NCBI GenBank assembly: GCA_036852015.1
Contig: JAANDG010000051.1
Coordinates: 310,001-374,000, forward strand
Source of the DNA: Pelodera strongyloides
Taxonomy: Eukaryota > Nematoda > Chromadorea > Rhabditida > Rhabditidae
Reading direction: 5' to 3'
Length of the DNA stretch: 64,000 bases
Shown: piece after piece, positions 1 to 12,916 of the stretch
Numbering within the stretch: the first letter of the stretch is position 1
Layout: every line of letters starts with the position of its first letter
Translations under genes and position numbers: made by a program
Notes under the pieces: generated by a model
Database searches by the model: none
What the model was told of the DNA's origin: nothing
The model's input: the letters and a program-made list of their open reading frames with translations, nothing else

Positions 1-293
1 ACATTATGACTCAAAAGATAGATGCTGAGGTGTGCTTAGTGGGTTTATATACTACTTTATTTTATATAATATTTCTTTTTTATATTATGAAGCTCCATGT
101 TTTAAACACAACATATGTCGTATCGTTAGATTTCTCTACATTTTTTTTAATAATAATATCTTTATTGGAATGCAGCAGAGCATAACAAACCAAAAGGTAC
201 CCTAAGATTTCGATGCAATAAAGACACCAATATACTAACAAGGGACCGATAGTAATAGATACAAAAGAAAATCGTAATATAAAATATTATAAT

Positions 294-1151
294 TCAATAG
301 CCAAAGCCTTCTTTTTCCATCTTTGCTACCATTGCCAACATACGATCAACAGAATTTGACATAGCCACATGATCGACATTTGGATCGCTTACAACTACAA
401 CATTCGATACAGGCAATTGTTTACGTTCAACGAGAACCTCATTAGCCTGTGGCAATTGTGGGGAAATGGGGGATATTTGGCAATTATTGACAATACGGGG
501 TTGTTCAATTGTCTGCGGGGTCAAAGGTTGTTGTTGAGAAGTTGCGGGTTCTTCGGTTTCTGCACGTAAGCGAGCTTCTTGCCGGCGAATAAAGCCTTCG
601 TGACGCTGTTGGGGAGTTTCTGCTCGGCGAACATTCAGATGGGACAGCTCGGGAGAATCCTTGATCCTTGCAGCAAGCTCCTTAAAGAAAGGCGGACGGA
701 AACCAGGCTTCATAGCACATAAAATAGGTCTAGGACGGTTGTTGAGTTTGCCCATACGGCCAACAATATAAAAGGAGTCGGGTGAGTAATTGCACAATGA
801 CATGATTTTAGAAACGGTTTCAAAGTCAATACTCACCCGATTTTCCTCCTGTGCGTTGAGAATGACGAATTGGTGTTTTAGTTCATTGCGGCGGAAACAT
901 TCATTCAGTTCTTCTTGAATAAAGGCCTTTAGATCAGAAAATAATTCGGAGATATTTTGGCGGATAGGAATATCGGGGCGAGAGATTGGCGTGGAAGTTT
1001 GATTAGGGTAGATCATATTGGCGGACACGACCGCTCGCTGCCAGTGCAGAGGGTACGAGTGCAGAGGGTACGAGTGCAGAGGGTACGAGTGCAGAGGGTA
1101 CGAGTGCAGAGGGTACGAGTGCAGAGGGTACGATTGATAAGTAGAGTACAA
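294..1151 (-). CDS. Single-exon 285-aa protein resembling a LINE ORF1 (RNA-binding) product
   Basis: Uninterrupted 285-codon frame, unlike the multi-exon genes elsewhere in the window. Residues 1-36 hold six copies of a five-residue SYPLH repeat encoded by a 15-bp tandem array. Residues about 60-195 resemble the central and C-terminal part of non-LTR retrotransposon ORF1 proteins: a segment around IVGRMGKLNNRPRPILCAMK, then basic RR..EA.LRAE residues near 180-200 that recall the 'RPRP.+.F ... R..E' signature of that class. The C-terminal third is Q/P-rich and low complexity. Known for the family: such proteins bind RNA and chaperone LINE RNPs. A partner reverse transcriptase would lie beyond the left edge, and none is visible in the 293 bases left of the stop. 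It could instead be a domesticated host gene. The reading frame is certain, the assignment tentative. Confidence 0.6.
   Translation of the reverse strand: MYSTYQSYPLHSYPLHSYPLHSYPLHSYPLHSYPLHWQRAVVSANMIYPNQTSTPISRPDIPIRQNISELFSDLKAFIQEELNECFRRNELKHQFVILNAQEENRVSIDFETVSKIMSLCNYSPDSFYIVGRMGKLNNRPRPILCAMKPGFRPPFFKELAARIKDSPELSHLNVRRAETPQQRHEGFIRRQEARLRAETEEPATSQQQPLTPQTIEQPRIVNNCQISPISPQLPQANEVLVERKQLPVSNVVVVSDPNVDHVAMSNSVDRMLAMVAKMEKEGFGY
1044..1133. repeat. 15-bp coding tandem repeat, about 6 copies
   Basis: Near-perfect repetition of GTGCAGAGGGTACGA on the + strand. On the minus strand it encodes the SYPLH pentapeptide repeat at the N terminus of the ORF1-like protein. The unit length is a multiple of three, so copy-number change keeps the frame. 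Confidence 0.9.
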
Positions 1152-2906
1152 TAGTAATAGTAGGAGTAGGCTTCAACAAGCATTATTTTATCAAAAATTA
1201 AAGAAGCAGACTTTGCAATTTTTTAGTACTCTTTAAGGTGTATGTAAAGTAATTATTGAAATAAGTGTGTCATTCTATGGTTTAGTTAGTTACTATATGT
1301 ACTGTATTTTATAAACTTTAACACATACCGTACTTCTTAGGTTCTTAGGTAGATAGGATAGGCGACATATTCCAGTAGCAGACTGTGTTCTAGTGTACGT
1401 ATTAACATCCCACAACCCAAATGCTTATGTCCCACTACTTAGTGGGTTAATCTGCGTAATTCGTCATATATATTGGCACGCGTAATAACTTACGCCTCGG
1501 AATGGATTTACGCTGACACTTCAGCAGTGCTATATCTATCTGTTGACGTTTATTTAAGCTCTCCTTGACCAATAAATACGCTAACTATGCCATAATTCTT
1601 CTCGGGGGGTTATGTTAGGCTGGCGTATGTAAATTATATCGGGGGTGGATTTCGGTATAATCTAGATTTAATCCCCCATGATATATGTCTATGTATGGGA
1701 AAACTGCGCGAACGTTATTTGAATATTGTAGCGATTTGTATATACGAATTTATTCGTGACACACATGATTTATCGTTATTTTCTAATGAAAACACACCTA
1801 GTATGATCTTATTCTTAAATAGTAGTAGTACGATATTTTCTAAAGCTGGTAACTGCTAACCAAACGAGATTCTGAGGTGAGCAATACATACATATAATAT
1901 AAACTATATATACAGATCATCTTGTAGTACAGTAAAGTCGTGAGTGTATATTACTGTATTCTAAGTAGCACTGTGATTTCTTATAACTTATAATCATCCC
2001 GTCTCTAGCTGGATTAAGCATAATGATTTCCACTGGCTCCACAAGAGTAATTATATTGCATAACATACGGCGAAAGTCTGAAAGTTACGTAAACTACCAA
2101 CTACCACTTATAGTTCTCAAATGATGTAACCCCCCAGCAAACCAAGGAATCGGTTTATATTAAAGAAGATTTTTTTCCAAAGACCACCTGCCTTTAGTTA
2201 GCGGCCAGTTTTGATATGTTGCCGCACGCGCACATGCCCGTCGCCTAAGGAGCTGACACCTTGAGGTTGGGGTGCGCAACCCTTTAAAAAATCCTGACGC
2301 AACCCCCTTTTAAAATAAAAATAGGCATCTCCCTCGGCTAGGTTCCACTTGTACCGCCTCCTATGCATATGTTAATTTGTCATTCATAAGTAACAGTAAC
2401 AGTCCATCATATGCCAATTTTCCGCTAATCAAGTGCAGCTTTGTGATTTTTCATCAGTCACAGTAACTTTGTGAAGTGCTCTGTTGTCATTCTTGAGTTA
2501 CTGTAACATGCGCATTAATCATTTTACCCTTCTTGAGATCTTTTTTTATTTAACGTCTTATTGCGTTTGCTCATTGTTTGTATAAATACGAGTTTCATAA
2601 AGATAATAAGCACAGGTACCTTTATCACCTATCTCATTTCCAGTGTATGCAGCTTTTTTACTGTATCTTCATTCATAATCACATATGCTAATTTCCTCCC
2701 CTGGGCCCCGCCCACTTCTCTATAAGGGTAGATCTTCATGGCCATGGACGGCCTCCCTCGCATGCAGATCACGCCCCTTTTCGTAGAACCAAGCTCGGGG
2801 TGATGTACCAAAGGAGTAGATGACTTACTTAAGCACTTTGCTTAACTTATGTGACTTTATTTGTTGGTTTAAGTTAACATTAAGCTCACCTATTCTATAC
2901 ACGTTA

Positions 2907-2937
<31 letters not shown>

Positions 2938-3065
2938 GCTAATTTATAAAAGGCACTTTTTTACCATATTTGTGCAGCATGTGTGCTGACTCCTTGCCAA
3001 GACCACCTATCAATCATATTGTATATTTATACACTAGCTGATGATACAGTCTCTCTCTTCTCTCT

Positions 3066-3100
<35 letters not shown>

Positions 3101-3600
3101 GTCTCTCTACAGTACATCCTTCTGCCCTAAGCAGACACTTTCATTGTTTGTCTTCGCCAACTGTTGCCAGTCATCTTTTCCCCCGTCGAGTATATATGGT
3201 AGCTTATATTTGTTTATTTGTCCTATACCATGATATATACCCTGGCCACCCCAGCTGTAGCCACCATATCTTATGCTGATAGAAATCGGGTATGCAAATT
3301 TCCGTGGGAACATGGGCAGATGCTGTAGAGCTACGGCAAGCAAGGGGCTTGTTATTTTGTATGTAGATTCTTTTATGTATTCTTTTATTTTATTACCCGA
3401 TTATGTGTATATAGTTTACCGTTTACCTCCACCAACTATACTTTACTTTTACACCAATTTTTCCATTGAAATTTATACCATGTTTTCGACTTGTACCATT
3501 GCTGACTGCACCATTTTTCGTTGCCACCGCGTTGTCGTTCACGAATTTGTACTTATACTAAGTGTAGACATTTATTTATTTAAACTTAAACCCATACTTT
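1152..3600. other. Intergenic region, no supportable gene
   Basis: AT-rich DNA between the ORF1-like gene and the LRR gene. It contains CT microsatellites at about 2911-2938 and 3050-3110. Short frames are present but show no domain, codon bias or splice support. The last 300 bases probably hold the promoter of the LRR gene; a TTTTCAG at 3598-3604, five bases before its ATG, could be a trans-splice acceptor. Confidence 0.5.
2911..3110. repeat. CT microsatellite cluster
   Basis: Two (CT)n tracts, about 2911-2938 and 3050-3110, upstream of the LRR gene. Similar tracts recur in its introns (about 6937-6985, 9499-9660, 12883-12912). Confidence 0.85.
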
Positions 3601-3608
3601 TCAGTACA

Positions 3609-6600
3609 ATGCCACCGGGTTGGCTTCCCCTACCCTTTATTCTATTCTGCATCCTTCTACCTACAGTATTCTCATGTCAGATGGGATGTCGCTGTGAAAA
3701 GTCTGACATTGCTGACTGCTCTAGAAGTCATATGCGAAATTTTCCGCTTTTACTGAACCCGAGAACCACGAAAATGGATTTATCTAATAATCGAATTGCG
3801 AAACTGGACTCCGACTGTCTCTCATTGTATAATGGTTAGTTGCTTTTTATATTTTATTGATTGGTTGTTTGAATTATTGATTTTTTCAATTCTTTTTGTT
3901 ATCTGATATTAATCACGTTACCGCAAATATCGATTTTGTGCTCTACCGAGTGAACGAAACCACTGTAGAATGCTACAGCTTTTTTTTAGAACTGTTCTCT
4001 TTATTTTCCACTTGCTTATATTCCGCTGTAGTATGCTACAACTATTATTTTAGAACTGTTCTCTTTGTTTTCCACTCTCTTATCTTTTTTTTCACACCTT
4101 ACCCTTGGGCAATAAATAGCATAACTTCAAATCTTTATGTCAAATCTTCGATCACCTATTATATCTCGAATGCTCGTATTATATCCCCAACAGCACAGGT
4201 AGTCCCTATCTTATGGCAGAATCGCGTACTGTATTGCGCAAGATCAGTACTACTGTCCTCAGAAACACCCATAATTTCATTGCGCGTTACTGCGCCGTTA
4301 GCACATTTACACCCAGTTTATCGCTGCGTAAAATCTGTTAATAATGGGTTCGTATTCTAATTTTGTGCCCTCTTTTCTAATTGTAAGAGGTAATGCACAC
4401 AAAAAGCAACAGGTTTTTTACCTGTGACCTGTAATAGAGAGATGAAAAAAGTAAATATAGAATGACAAGAACTATTTTAATTGTGCATATTGCGTAAAAT
4501 AGTTCAATATTAGTGCAAAAATTTCGACCGTGACAGGACTCGAACCTGCAATCTTCGGATCCGAAGTCCGACGCCTTATCCATTAGGCCACACGGTCATA
4601 TTTTCCTTATACTTGGACTACGAGTAGTAGTAGCGCACATCGTGAGCTACCAATTCCTAAACGTCGTATTCTCATAAGCTTCAACATGATTTATGTTCTA
4701 TCTAGTTGTCAGATTTTTATGCACCCTTTTGATGTATCTTTATAATGCACCCTGAGCGGCGGGCTTTCTTCCTCAAATATTGGAATTTGCATTAAAACTC
4801 CCTAAGCCCGTTTCATACTCCTTCAACTTTTCTGCTACATATATCATTCTTTGCCAGAAGAGGCTGGGGAAGCATCTTTTGGGAATATAAACAGAACCGC
4901 TCAAAAGGGGGATGTTTCTCTGTGAATATGCTAATTTTGGGAGGGGGTTCCGTAGGATTTCTTGATCTTTAAAGTGGAGGTGTAAACATTTAAAGCGACA
5001 TTGCACGTGGTTTTGGAACTTATCCTGGACAACTGGATTTCCATATATTACATGCAAATTTGTTAGATTCAGGACCGTAAATGCAGAAAATTTGCAGAAA
5101 ATTTGCATATAAGACATGGAGACTCAGTTGTGTAGTTCAACGTTTCAAAACTACGTGCCATTCTTTCTTACTTTTGCCACAATTTATTTCTGTGCCTTAT
5201 ACCTGACCTTACCACAACTATCTGTCAGTCTTGTAGTGTCTAAGGTCAGTCTGATAAATGACCATGACTCAGTCTCAGTCAGTAGTATACAAGTCCTTCG
5301 ACTGTCCTTCGCTATATGCTAATCTCTGGAAACAATCAGCCGCGACGCAGCGCTGATCCCGACTTAGCTCGCGAACGCTCTCTTGTAGTTACTGTACCCG
5401 GGTGACTATTTACTATCGCCTCCCGAGAAGGGAACCAGGCTCGTAAACCCAAATATAATAGTCATGACCAGGTGATGGCGCGAATGAGATTTAGGATTAT
5501 TACTTGATATTCAAGCCGCGCTGATTTGCATATTGTACTTGGTACCACTAAAAATTTGAATCCACTTTCTGAGCACAGCCAGAGATTACGTTAGGGTAGC
5601 AATTTTTTGGGGTTGCTCTGAGCGGCACCATTTTAAGGGTCTTTAAGAGGGCCACCATTGGTTTGGGGATTAGCCGTTGACAAAGACCCACCAATTTACG
5701 GATCATTTGCCTACCAATTTACTTTGGTGGAATCCCGGAGGGAATACCATATGTAGAGACAATTATTTGAATTGGTTACCATGAGAAGATTTGAATGACG
5801 GGTTACTTCTTTAAAGCGGTATGGCACGTGTTTTTGAAAGATGTACTTGATAACCACATCCACATGTATTATATGCAAATTCATGTGCCCTTCGGTACCT
5901 GACAGCAGTACGGTGGCGAACACTAGATTAATGTGAGGAATACTGTAGAATACATGAATTTGAGAAAAGTACCGACCTTGGCGTACCTTCTCCTGTGACA
6001 TGTCCATACCTACCGGTGATGGATAATTTTTTAATTGCATTCCATAATTGCCTTTGTCAGGCGATGGGTTCGAATTTGCATCGCGGGGAACCTCATGCCG
6101 GGGAACTTCAAAGGGTGGCGCGCCCTAGAAAACCCCCTTGGTGCACTGTCTTACCACTGGTTGACGGGCGGAGAGAGTGGATGTTAGGTAACTACCGGTG
6201 AGTACCACCGCTATTCATTAGCATAAGTAACAGGCTATAGGGCACACTTGTAGAATTCTCTTTTACAACTGCATGTAAAGTAAAGGGAGTACAATAAACA
6301 TAGATAAAGCTGAACACATGTAGACGCCCAAAGGTATGGGTGTGAAGATCTTGCAAAAACATTCGACCATGACAGGACTTGAACCTGCAAGCTTCGCATC
6401 CGAAGATCGACCCTCCCAGCCAGTAGTAGCTTCCGTGGCCGTTGGGTTCGAAACATGAAAATTGTTCTTCAGCTAATAATTGGACTTTCTGTGATTGGGA
6501 CTTAGGGACCTTATTTAATATCTCGTCAGAAGTTCGCATATTCTCCAATATTTCAAATTTGACATCCGTTCTAGCTTCTTCTAATATGGGAAGCAATCTC

Positions 6601-9495
6601 GAGAATGATTACCCCTCTTCTTGTAAGATGACCAGTTTAGGTCCATTGGCCCTAAGGGCTTTTCACTGCCGAACTCGGTTTGGCCGCTGGGCCTATAAGG
6701 GTCCTTTTATATTGGGTATCATCATCCACTCAAATTCCTATAAACGCCGGGCGTCTTATACAACTCCCGGGCGCATCATTTTACTCAATCATACTATGAG
6801 GGGTCCCCCGTGGGAATCGAACCTGCGTGTGTGCACGCGTAACTTGGTTAGCCCTGTTAGCCACTTGGCCACCGGGGTAGCTCAAAGTTGGAAGGTGAGG
6901 CTTAGGGAAACAGAAAACAGTAAAAATACCAATCAGATCTCTCTTCTCTCTCACTCTCACTCTCTCTCCCTCTCGCTCTCTCTCTGAAGCTTGTATAGCT
7001 ACTAAATTGTCTAGTCATAGTAGTTGTTTTTTGTCTGTCAGGCAATTAGCCACCAAATCCTGAGAGTAAACATGGGGTAAATAAGTTATCCACACTAATC
7101 TGCACTTTGTGTGCGATTTCCGCATTTCGCATGCACAATGCCAGAATGAGCGGGAAGTTTGAATAATTAATAGGGCAATACTAATTCGTCAATCTCGAAT
7201 TGTCGCGTTCGCATTGCGCTGTCAGCTACGACGCGCACTCTAAAATTTTGGTGGACAATGGCCTGGAAATGGTACCCCAGAATGAAGAATTGCCACCAAT
7301 TATGAACGGGAATGGTACATATTGGTAGCCAGCGATATAGAATTCTGTGACTAGGGTACATATTCGATCGTATGAGAAGATACGTACACATATTAATGTA
7401 CTGTGAATCTCACTATATCTATATTACAATCTATAAAAAATGTTATATTTTTTTTGTGCTAAAATATTGTATCTATCACCTTATAAGTTATACTCTTCGA
7501 GAACTCCAACCAATAAAACCTTGTCTTAATTTAATTTAATAAATATCTAAATTATAATTTAACATTTAGCATAAAGAGCATTGCGCACACCATATAACAT
7601 AAATATGTAGCGCATATAAAAACGTCTTACACGAACCATTAACATCCCGTCACAAAGATTGTCATTGTGCCACCATATTGTCATATTGAGACCACATTAG
7701 CATACATTACGTCTCGAGTCCGCTCCATGAAAAAAATGGTGTCATTACTTGTCGGAAATGGAAATGGTACAGCTTGGTTGAGTGAAAAATGGTAGTGCAG
7801 GAAATGGTGCGCGACAAGGAACATCTGTCAGGAGTCAAGCGCGATTGAGCACTATATTGGCCCTTTATTTAGATATATCGCTGAGTTTGGGGGCGGGAAT
7901 GAGGCAAATAGTAAAACATATTCAGATTATACGTGTTATCTGCAATCATGAACAAAACGCTGTATACCAACTTTGTTAAACGTTTTGAGATATATATTAC
8001 TTTTCTTTTTGTAGATGTTCTTCTATATAGTAAACATTCTTGAAAGAAGAAATTCTCATCCTTGAAACATAAATTTAGGTTTAAATATCCGGGTTCAATA
8101 ACGTAAGAACTCTTCAAGTTTAGTTTCCAATAATTATGCCTCAGCTCAAATCCCCGAGCCTCCATTGACAAGTTTGACGACTAAATTACCATGCGGGTTT
8201 CGTCGGCTAGGTAATCGTACGGTGACCTAGGGTACTTGTCAGGGTAGGTACTCTCATCAGGGTAGTTGTCAGGGTAGGTACTCTCCTCAGGGTACTTCGG
8301 TACCTTTCACCTTCACACCCAGGCGGCACCACACTCAAGATCCATTGACGTTTCATACACAATGGTGTCATGTCATTTAGCACCACCGATACCATAGCGG
8401 TACCATTTGTACCATAAAAGTCCGAGGGCAATTAACGCTGTTATAGAACGCGTGCGCGAATAACACTTGTACTGTTTGCGCGCTAACGGCGCTAAGTGTG
8501 CGCAATGTGTTAAATTTAATTGCCATTTACAACATGCTAATTGCGCTAAGGTAGATACGGCTGGAAGTAAAGAAAGTAGGAAATACCAAAGACAGTACCA
8601 ATGCGTTACATAGTGAATTTCTTCATTAATTAAATTGGTGATGCAGACCTTGTGTAGTTATTTACTAAACAAATAAAATATATAAATGTAAACTTCAGAA
8701 GGATTTCTCATAACAGTGTTCCCATATGGCAAATTTATCATCATATTGTGTTCCACAAGCTTCTGAAAAACACTTTCTTATTCATTATTCTATTTTTGAA
8801 ATATTTACAGATTTGAAGAAGAAAATACAAGTGTCTTGGGACAATTTTTTCTCTAAAATCTTTTTTCCCTGTTGACTGATTGCTCTATGTAAGAGGGGAG
8901 AGAGGGGACACTTTTGGGGTTTTTATTGTCTTTTTGTGACAAAATGCCGGCGTTCGAGCTGGGGATATTGGTGTTCGTGTGTGGATTTTTAGATACATAT
9001 TAGGTGTTCTATTTTTGAGCAGTAAGGAGGTGTTTAGAGGGCTGGAAATAAGATCTATAGATCTTGATTTGATATTGAACTTTGCCATGCATATGTCAAT
9101 ATGAAGGACTAACTCCTGAGCTTGTATCTACGAAGCGTCCGGTGTACACCAGTGTACCGATCTAGGGTGTGAATGATGGTATGCACTAGAAGTGGACACG
9201 TGAAGTTTATCTTTGCAGATGTTTGACTGAAACTACTGTATGATAAGGTAGTAGATGTTTATGACCAAGTATGTTATTTATTTATACGCCTTTAATTTCA
9301 GGTCTGAAATGGTTATCGCTGTCGAATAACTCGCTGGCGCATCTCAACTCGGAAGTATTTCCCGCGGATAGTTCGCTGGAGTACCTCGACCTTTCCTACA
9401 ATCAGTTGCTGACTCTACCAAACAATGTCTTCGCGAATCTTAACAAGCTGAAGGTATGTTTTTTTTTGCTCTTACTTCTCTCTCTCGATCTGTTT

Positions 9496-9538
<43 letters not shown>

Positions 9539-9566
9539 TTCTTTCTTGACCATCTCTCTCTCTCTT

Positions 9567-9659
<93 letters not shown>

Positions 9660-12600
9660 GTTTCTTGACTACTTGTGCCAGCCGTTCATCCCCCTTCCCT
9701 AATAACTAATAATCATCATCAATGGTGCTAATTTGGTTGTCGCGCGCATGTGCAGAATTACAATAGAACGGTTGTTTGTTATTATCCATAGACAGAGACA
9801 TCTGTAGTAGGGTTAGCCACCCTTAGATTCTTGGAACAATTGTGAGTCTTCTGCCACCAATTCTTAACTATGGTGTTACTCTTGACGACTTGGGTCTTGT
9901 AGAATTAGGGAAGCTAACGGTTGAATCGAAACACCAGCCGGTTTTTGTCACATCGAGTACACCAGCATTCTTATGCAGCTTATGCAAATGACCATGAAGT
10001 AGACTAAAAAATTGAGCTAATTCGAGCAATTAGCATGAATAGTTAAGAATTCAGTTGACCACAATGCGTTTCAAAAACCGGCAGGTATTTCGCTTTAATC
10101 GTCGGTTAATTTTAACTTGGGGCTTAGTGAGAAATAGGCAAGGTAATTAATCAATCAAATTTTACATAAAGATTTCATGCATTTTGGTATTGACTCGCGC
10201 AGCTGCACCACCGACTTGTTGTTGCAAAGCAACGGCTGGATCTGCATGTTGTCGCACAATCAAATTTGCATATTAATTGCCGTAATCCATCATCTTGCGT
10301 GACGTGCGCGGCGTGTTATGCGCTTATGTCCTATGCCATACAATACTGCGTTAGATTTGTATGCATTTACCATTCGTGTTACATCTGCGCTATTTGTTTG
10401 CGCGATAATGTTAAACCGATATACAGTGGGGCTGAGGTTCCGTTATGTCCTATACTTGCATTGTAATGTTTGAGATTGGGCGAAATTTATGTATGGGGAT
10501 CCTTTTTTTGAGGTGCGTCAGCAACTAGAGTCTAGTACATATTGTGTTATATATAAGAAAGTTCTAAACTACAAGAACACATTGTCACCAGAACACATAC
10601 ATAGCACCGCAGGTCTCTAAAACTCAGACAAGCGTTCTAGGCCTAGACTCTCGAGGCTTATCAGAATCACATAAATAAAATGTTTGGAACTTTATTTATG
10701 GATATAAATTTATATATTTGTTTATTTATTAAATAACACCGATAAAGTGCATCAAATAATATGATGAATAGCAAGCAATGTGCATATATCGCACCCAACT
10801 GTAGTCGATTAGCAATCGGGAAAAAGAAAAATGGAAAGGGGTTGGCCTATTGCACATAGTTTTGCAAATATTTACCTAAATGATATTTTTTTTTCTTTTT
10901 TAGATCCTGGACTTATCCGGGAACGAGTTGCAACTCTCCGCTGATAGTTTATCTGGCCTGTCATCTCTGAAGGTACTCCGGCTATCTTCAAACGGCTTGT
11001 CATATCTGCCACCCTCGGTATTCAAACAGCTCACAAGCCTGGAGGAGCTCTACCTCGACGGGAACAAGCTTCTAGCCCTGCCGGCTAGCGTGCTCGCCAC
11101 AGTGCCCAAGCTCGTTACTTTGGACCTGAGATCGAATCTTTTATCAAATGTAGGTTATTTTTTTTTGTTCTATTCCTTTATTTTATTGTTTTACTATTCT
11201 ATTGGTTTAGTTGAATTTTGAAAACTCCAGAATGATTTACGGTAGTTCTCACTCACAATCGGCTACCTAAACCTAGAGAAGATGTATTGAAAAACTGGAC
11301 TTCTGCTTCTCTTGAGTATACCTAGAAACGTACACTACCAAAGTTTACGTAGAAAAGAAGCTTTACTTTTTTGTCGAAACGGTACAAGGGTCACTTTTGA
11401 AGCGTACGATGGACAACTGAATTCATATAATTTATTCTAAGGGCGCCGAATTGAACTTGACTTCTTTTCTTCTAATCCTACTCATTTGCATGGGAATCCA
11501 GTTTTCTAAGACACGTTTCAAAAACCGACCGTTATACCGCTTTAATAACCGTATTCCGAAAAATATAGTAACTTATTGCGACCCCAAAACACATAAGAAA
11601 CACAGATGTGTCAAGTGCCGTCCAAGCATACACTTTCAATTTCTACACACACAAATAATGAATGTGCGCGCCTTTGACGAATTAGCGCTCCTCAATTGCT
11701 TTCAAGTACGGTAATGAGCGCGCCAAATAGAATACAAGTGCCAGATGACGGTCTTAGAAGGGGTTACTGTCCCTTTGCGTTTGCCGTCGATTTCTTGGCT
11801 AACTGTATTCTGTGGGTAGGGGTCTAAAGCGTTCTCGGAGCTAATCTAATTGTTATGGTTATTGGGCTCATGCTCATGCTTAGGCTATATATAGTTAAGG
11901 TTTAAGCTTAGGCCAAGGTACAGACCTAGGCTTATTTTTTAAACCCAATTAAGGAGCACTCAGTGAGCTCCAAAAGCAAGATTAAAGGTTGCCCGATGAT
12001 GGTTTTTTTCATGCTGCTGACCTATTAGACGTAGTCAACTGCTGAGTTTACAGCTCCCAATTGCATAATTAACGTTCTTATGTTAATTGCCTATGATAAC
12101 GTCACCATCATCTGCAAATCCTAACTGCATAAATTATGTTTCTAGCCGTAATTGTAATTGCTAAAGTGAACATAATCTGCAAACCAACACCAAACCCAAT
12201 GCCATGTGTGTTTCTCTGTCACCGCTAATAATAATCATAATAATGACTGGGGTTGAAAAGTGACACGTCGGGGATTGCGTCCCGCTGTGTCCGTAGGAAT
12301 ATAAATGCGTATGTGGCAGATGTTTTCTGTCTAACGATTGATTGCGTAAGAGAAAGAAAGGAAAGATGAACGCATTCAAATGCAAGGACCTTTTATGCAA
12401 ATTAGAATAATAAGAATAGGCACTCTTGAGGCTCTTCTGAAGGATCAGGCAACCTGTTAGCCTTTAATCGTTAATCCTTATTCAGCTTCGGAATAGTCAA
12501 GAACGATTAAGGGTGGGCTTTGAAAACGGCGGCGCTTGGTTTTTGGGCATCTTGTTGAGATAGTGAGCGAGGGAATAGCCGCGCACAGAAATTGAACATG

Positions 12601-12879
12601 ACCTCCGCCGCACACTAAAAAGTGTGTGCCAGGTCGCCGCGGCGCGCGCTTTAGGAATACCCGGAGAAAAATAAGAATATATTTATTTTTCCTACTTTCA
12701 GCTCGATTCGGGAATGTTCGCGGCACAGAGGGATCTAGAACATCTCGACCTTTCTGATAATATGATATCTGATATTGATGACGGCGGATTGCACGGACTT
12801 TATAATCTGACTCATTTGAATTTGACGAGCAACCAGGTGTGTTTTTTTCTCTCTAGCTTCCTGTCTCTTTCCTACAACA

Positions 12880-12916
<37 letters not shown>

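Noticed and set aside
2629..2811. 60-aa minus-strand frame upstream of the LRR gene
   Set aside because: No domain, no splice context and no second copy in the window.
9456..9668. Long Leu/Ser repeat frames across CT microsatellites
   Set aside because: Pure translation of (CT)n; no start context, no splice support.
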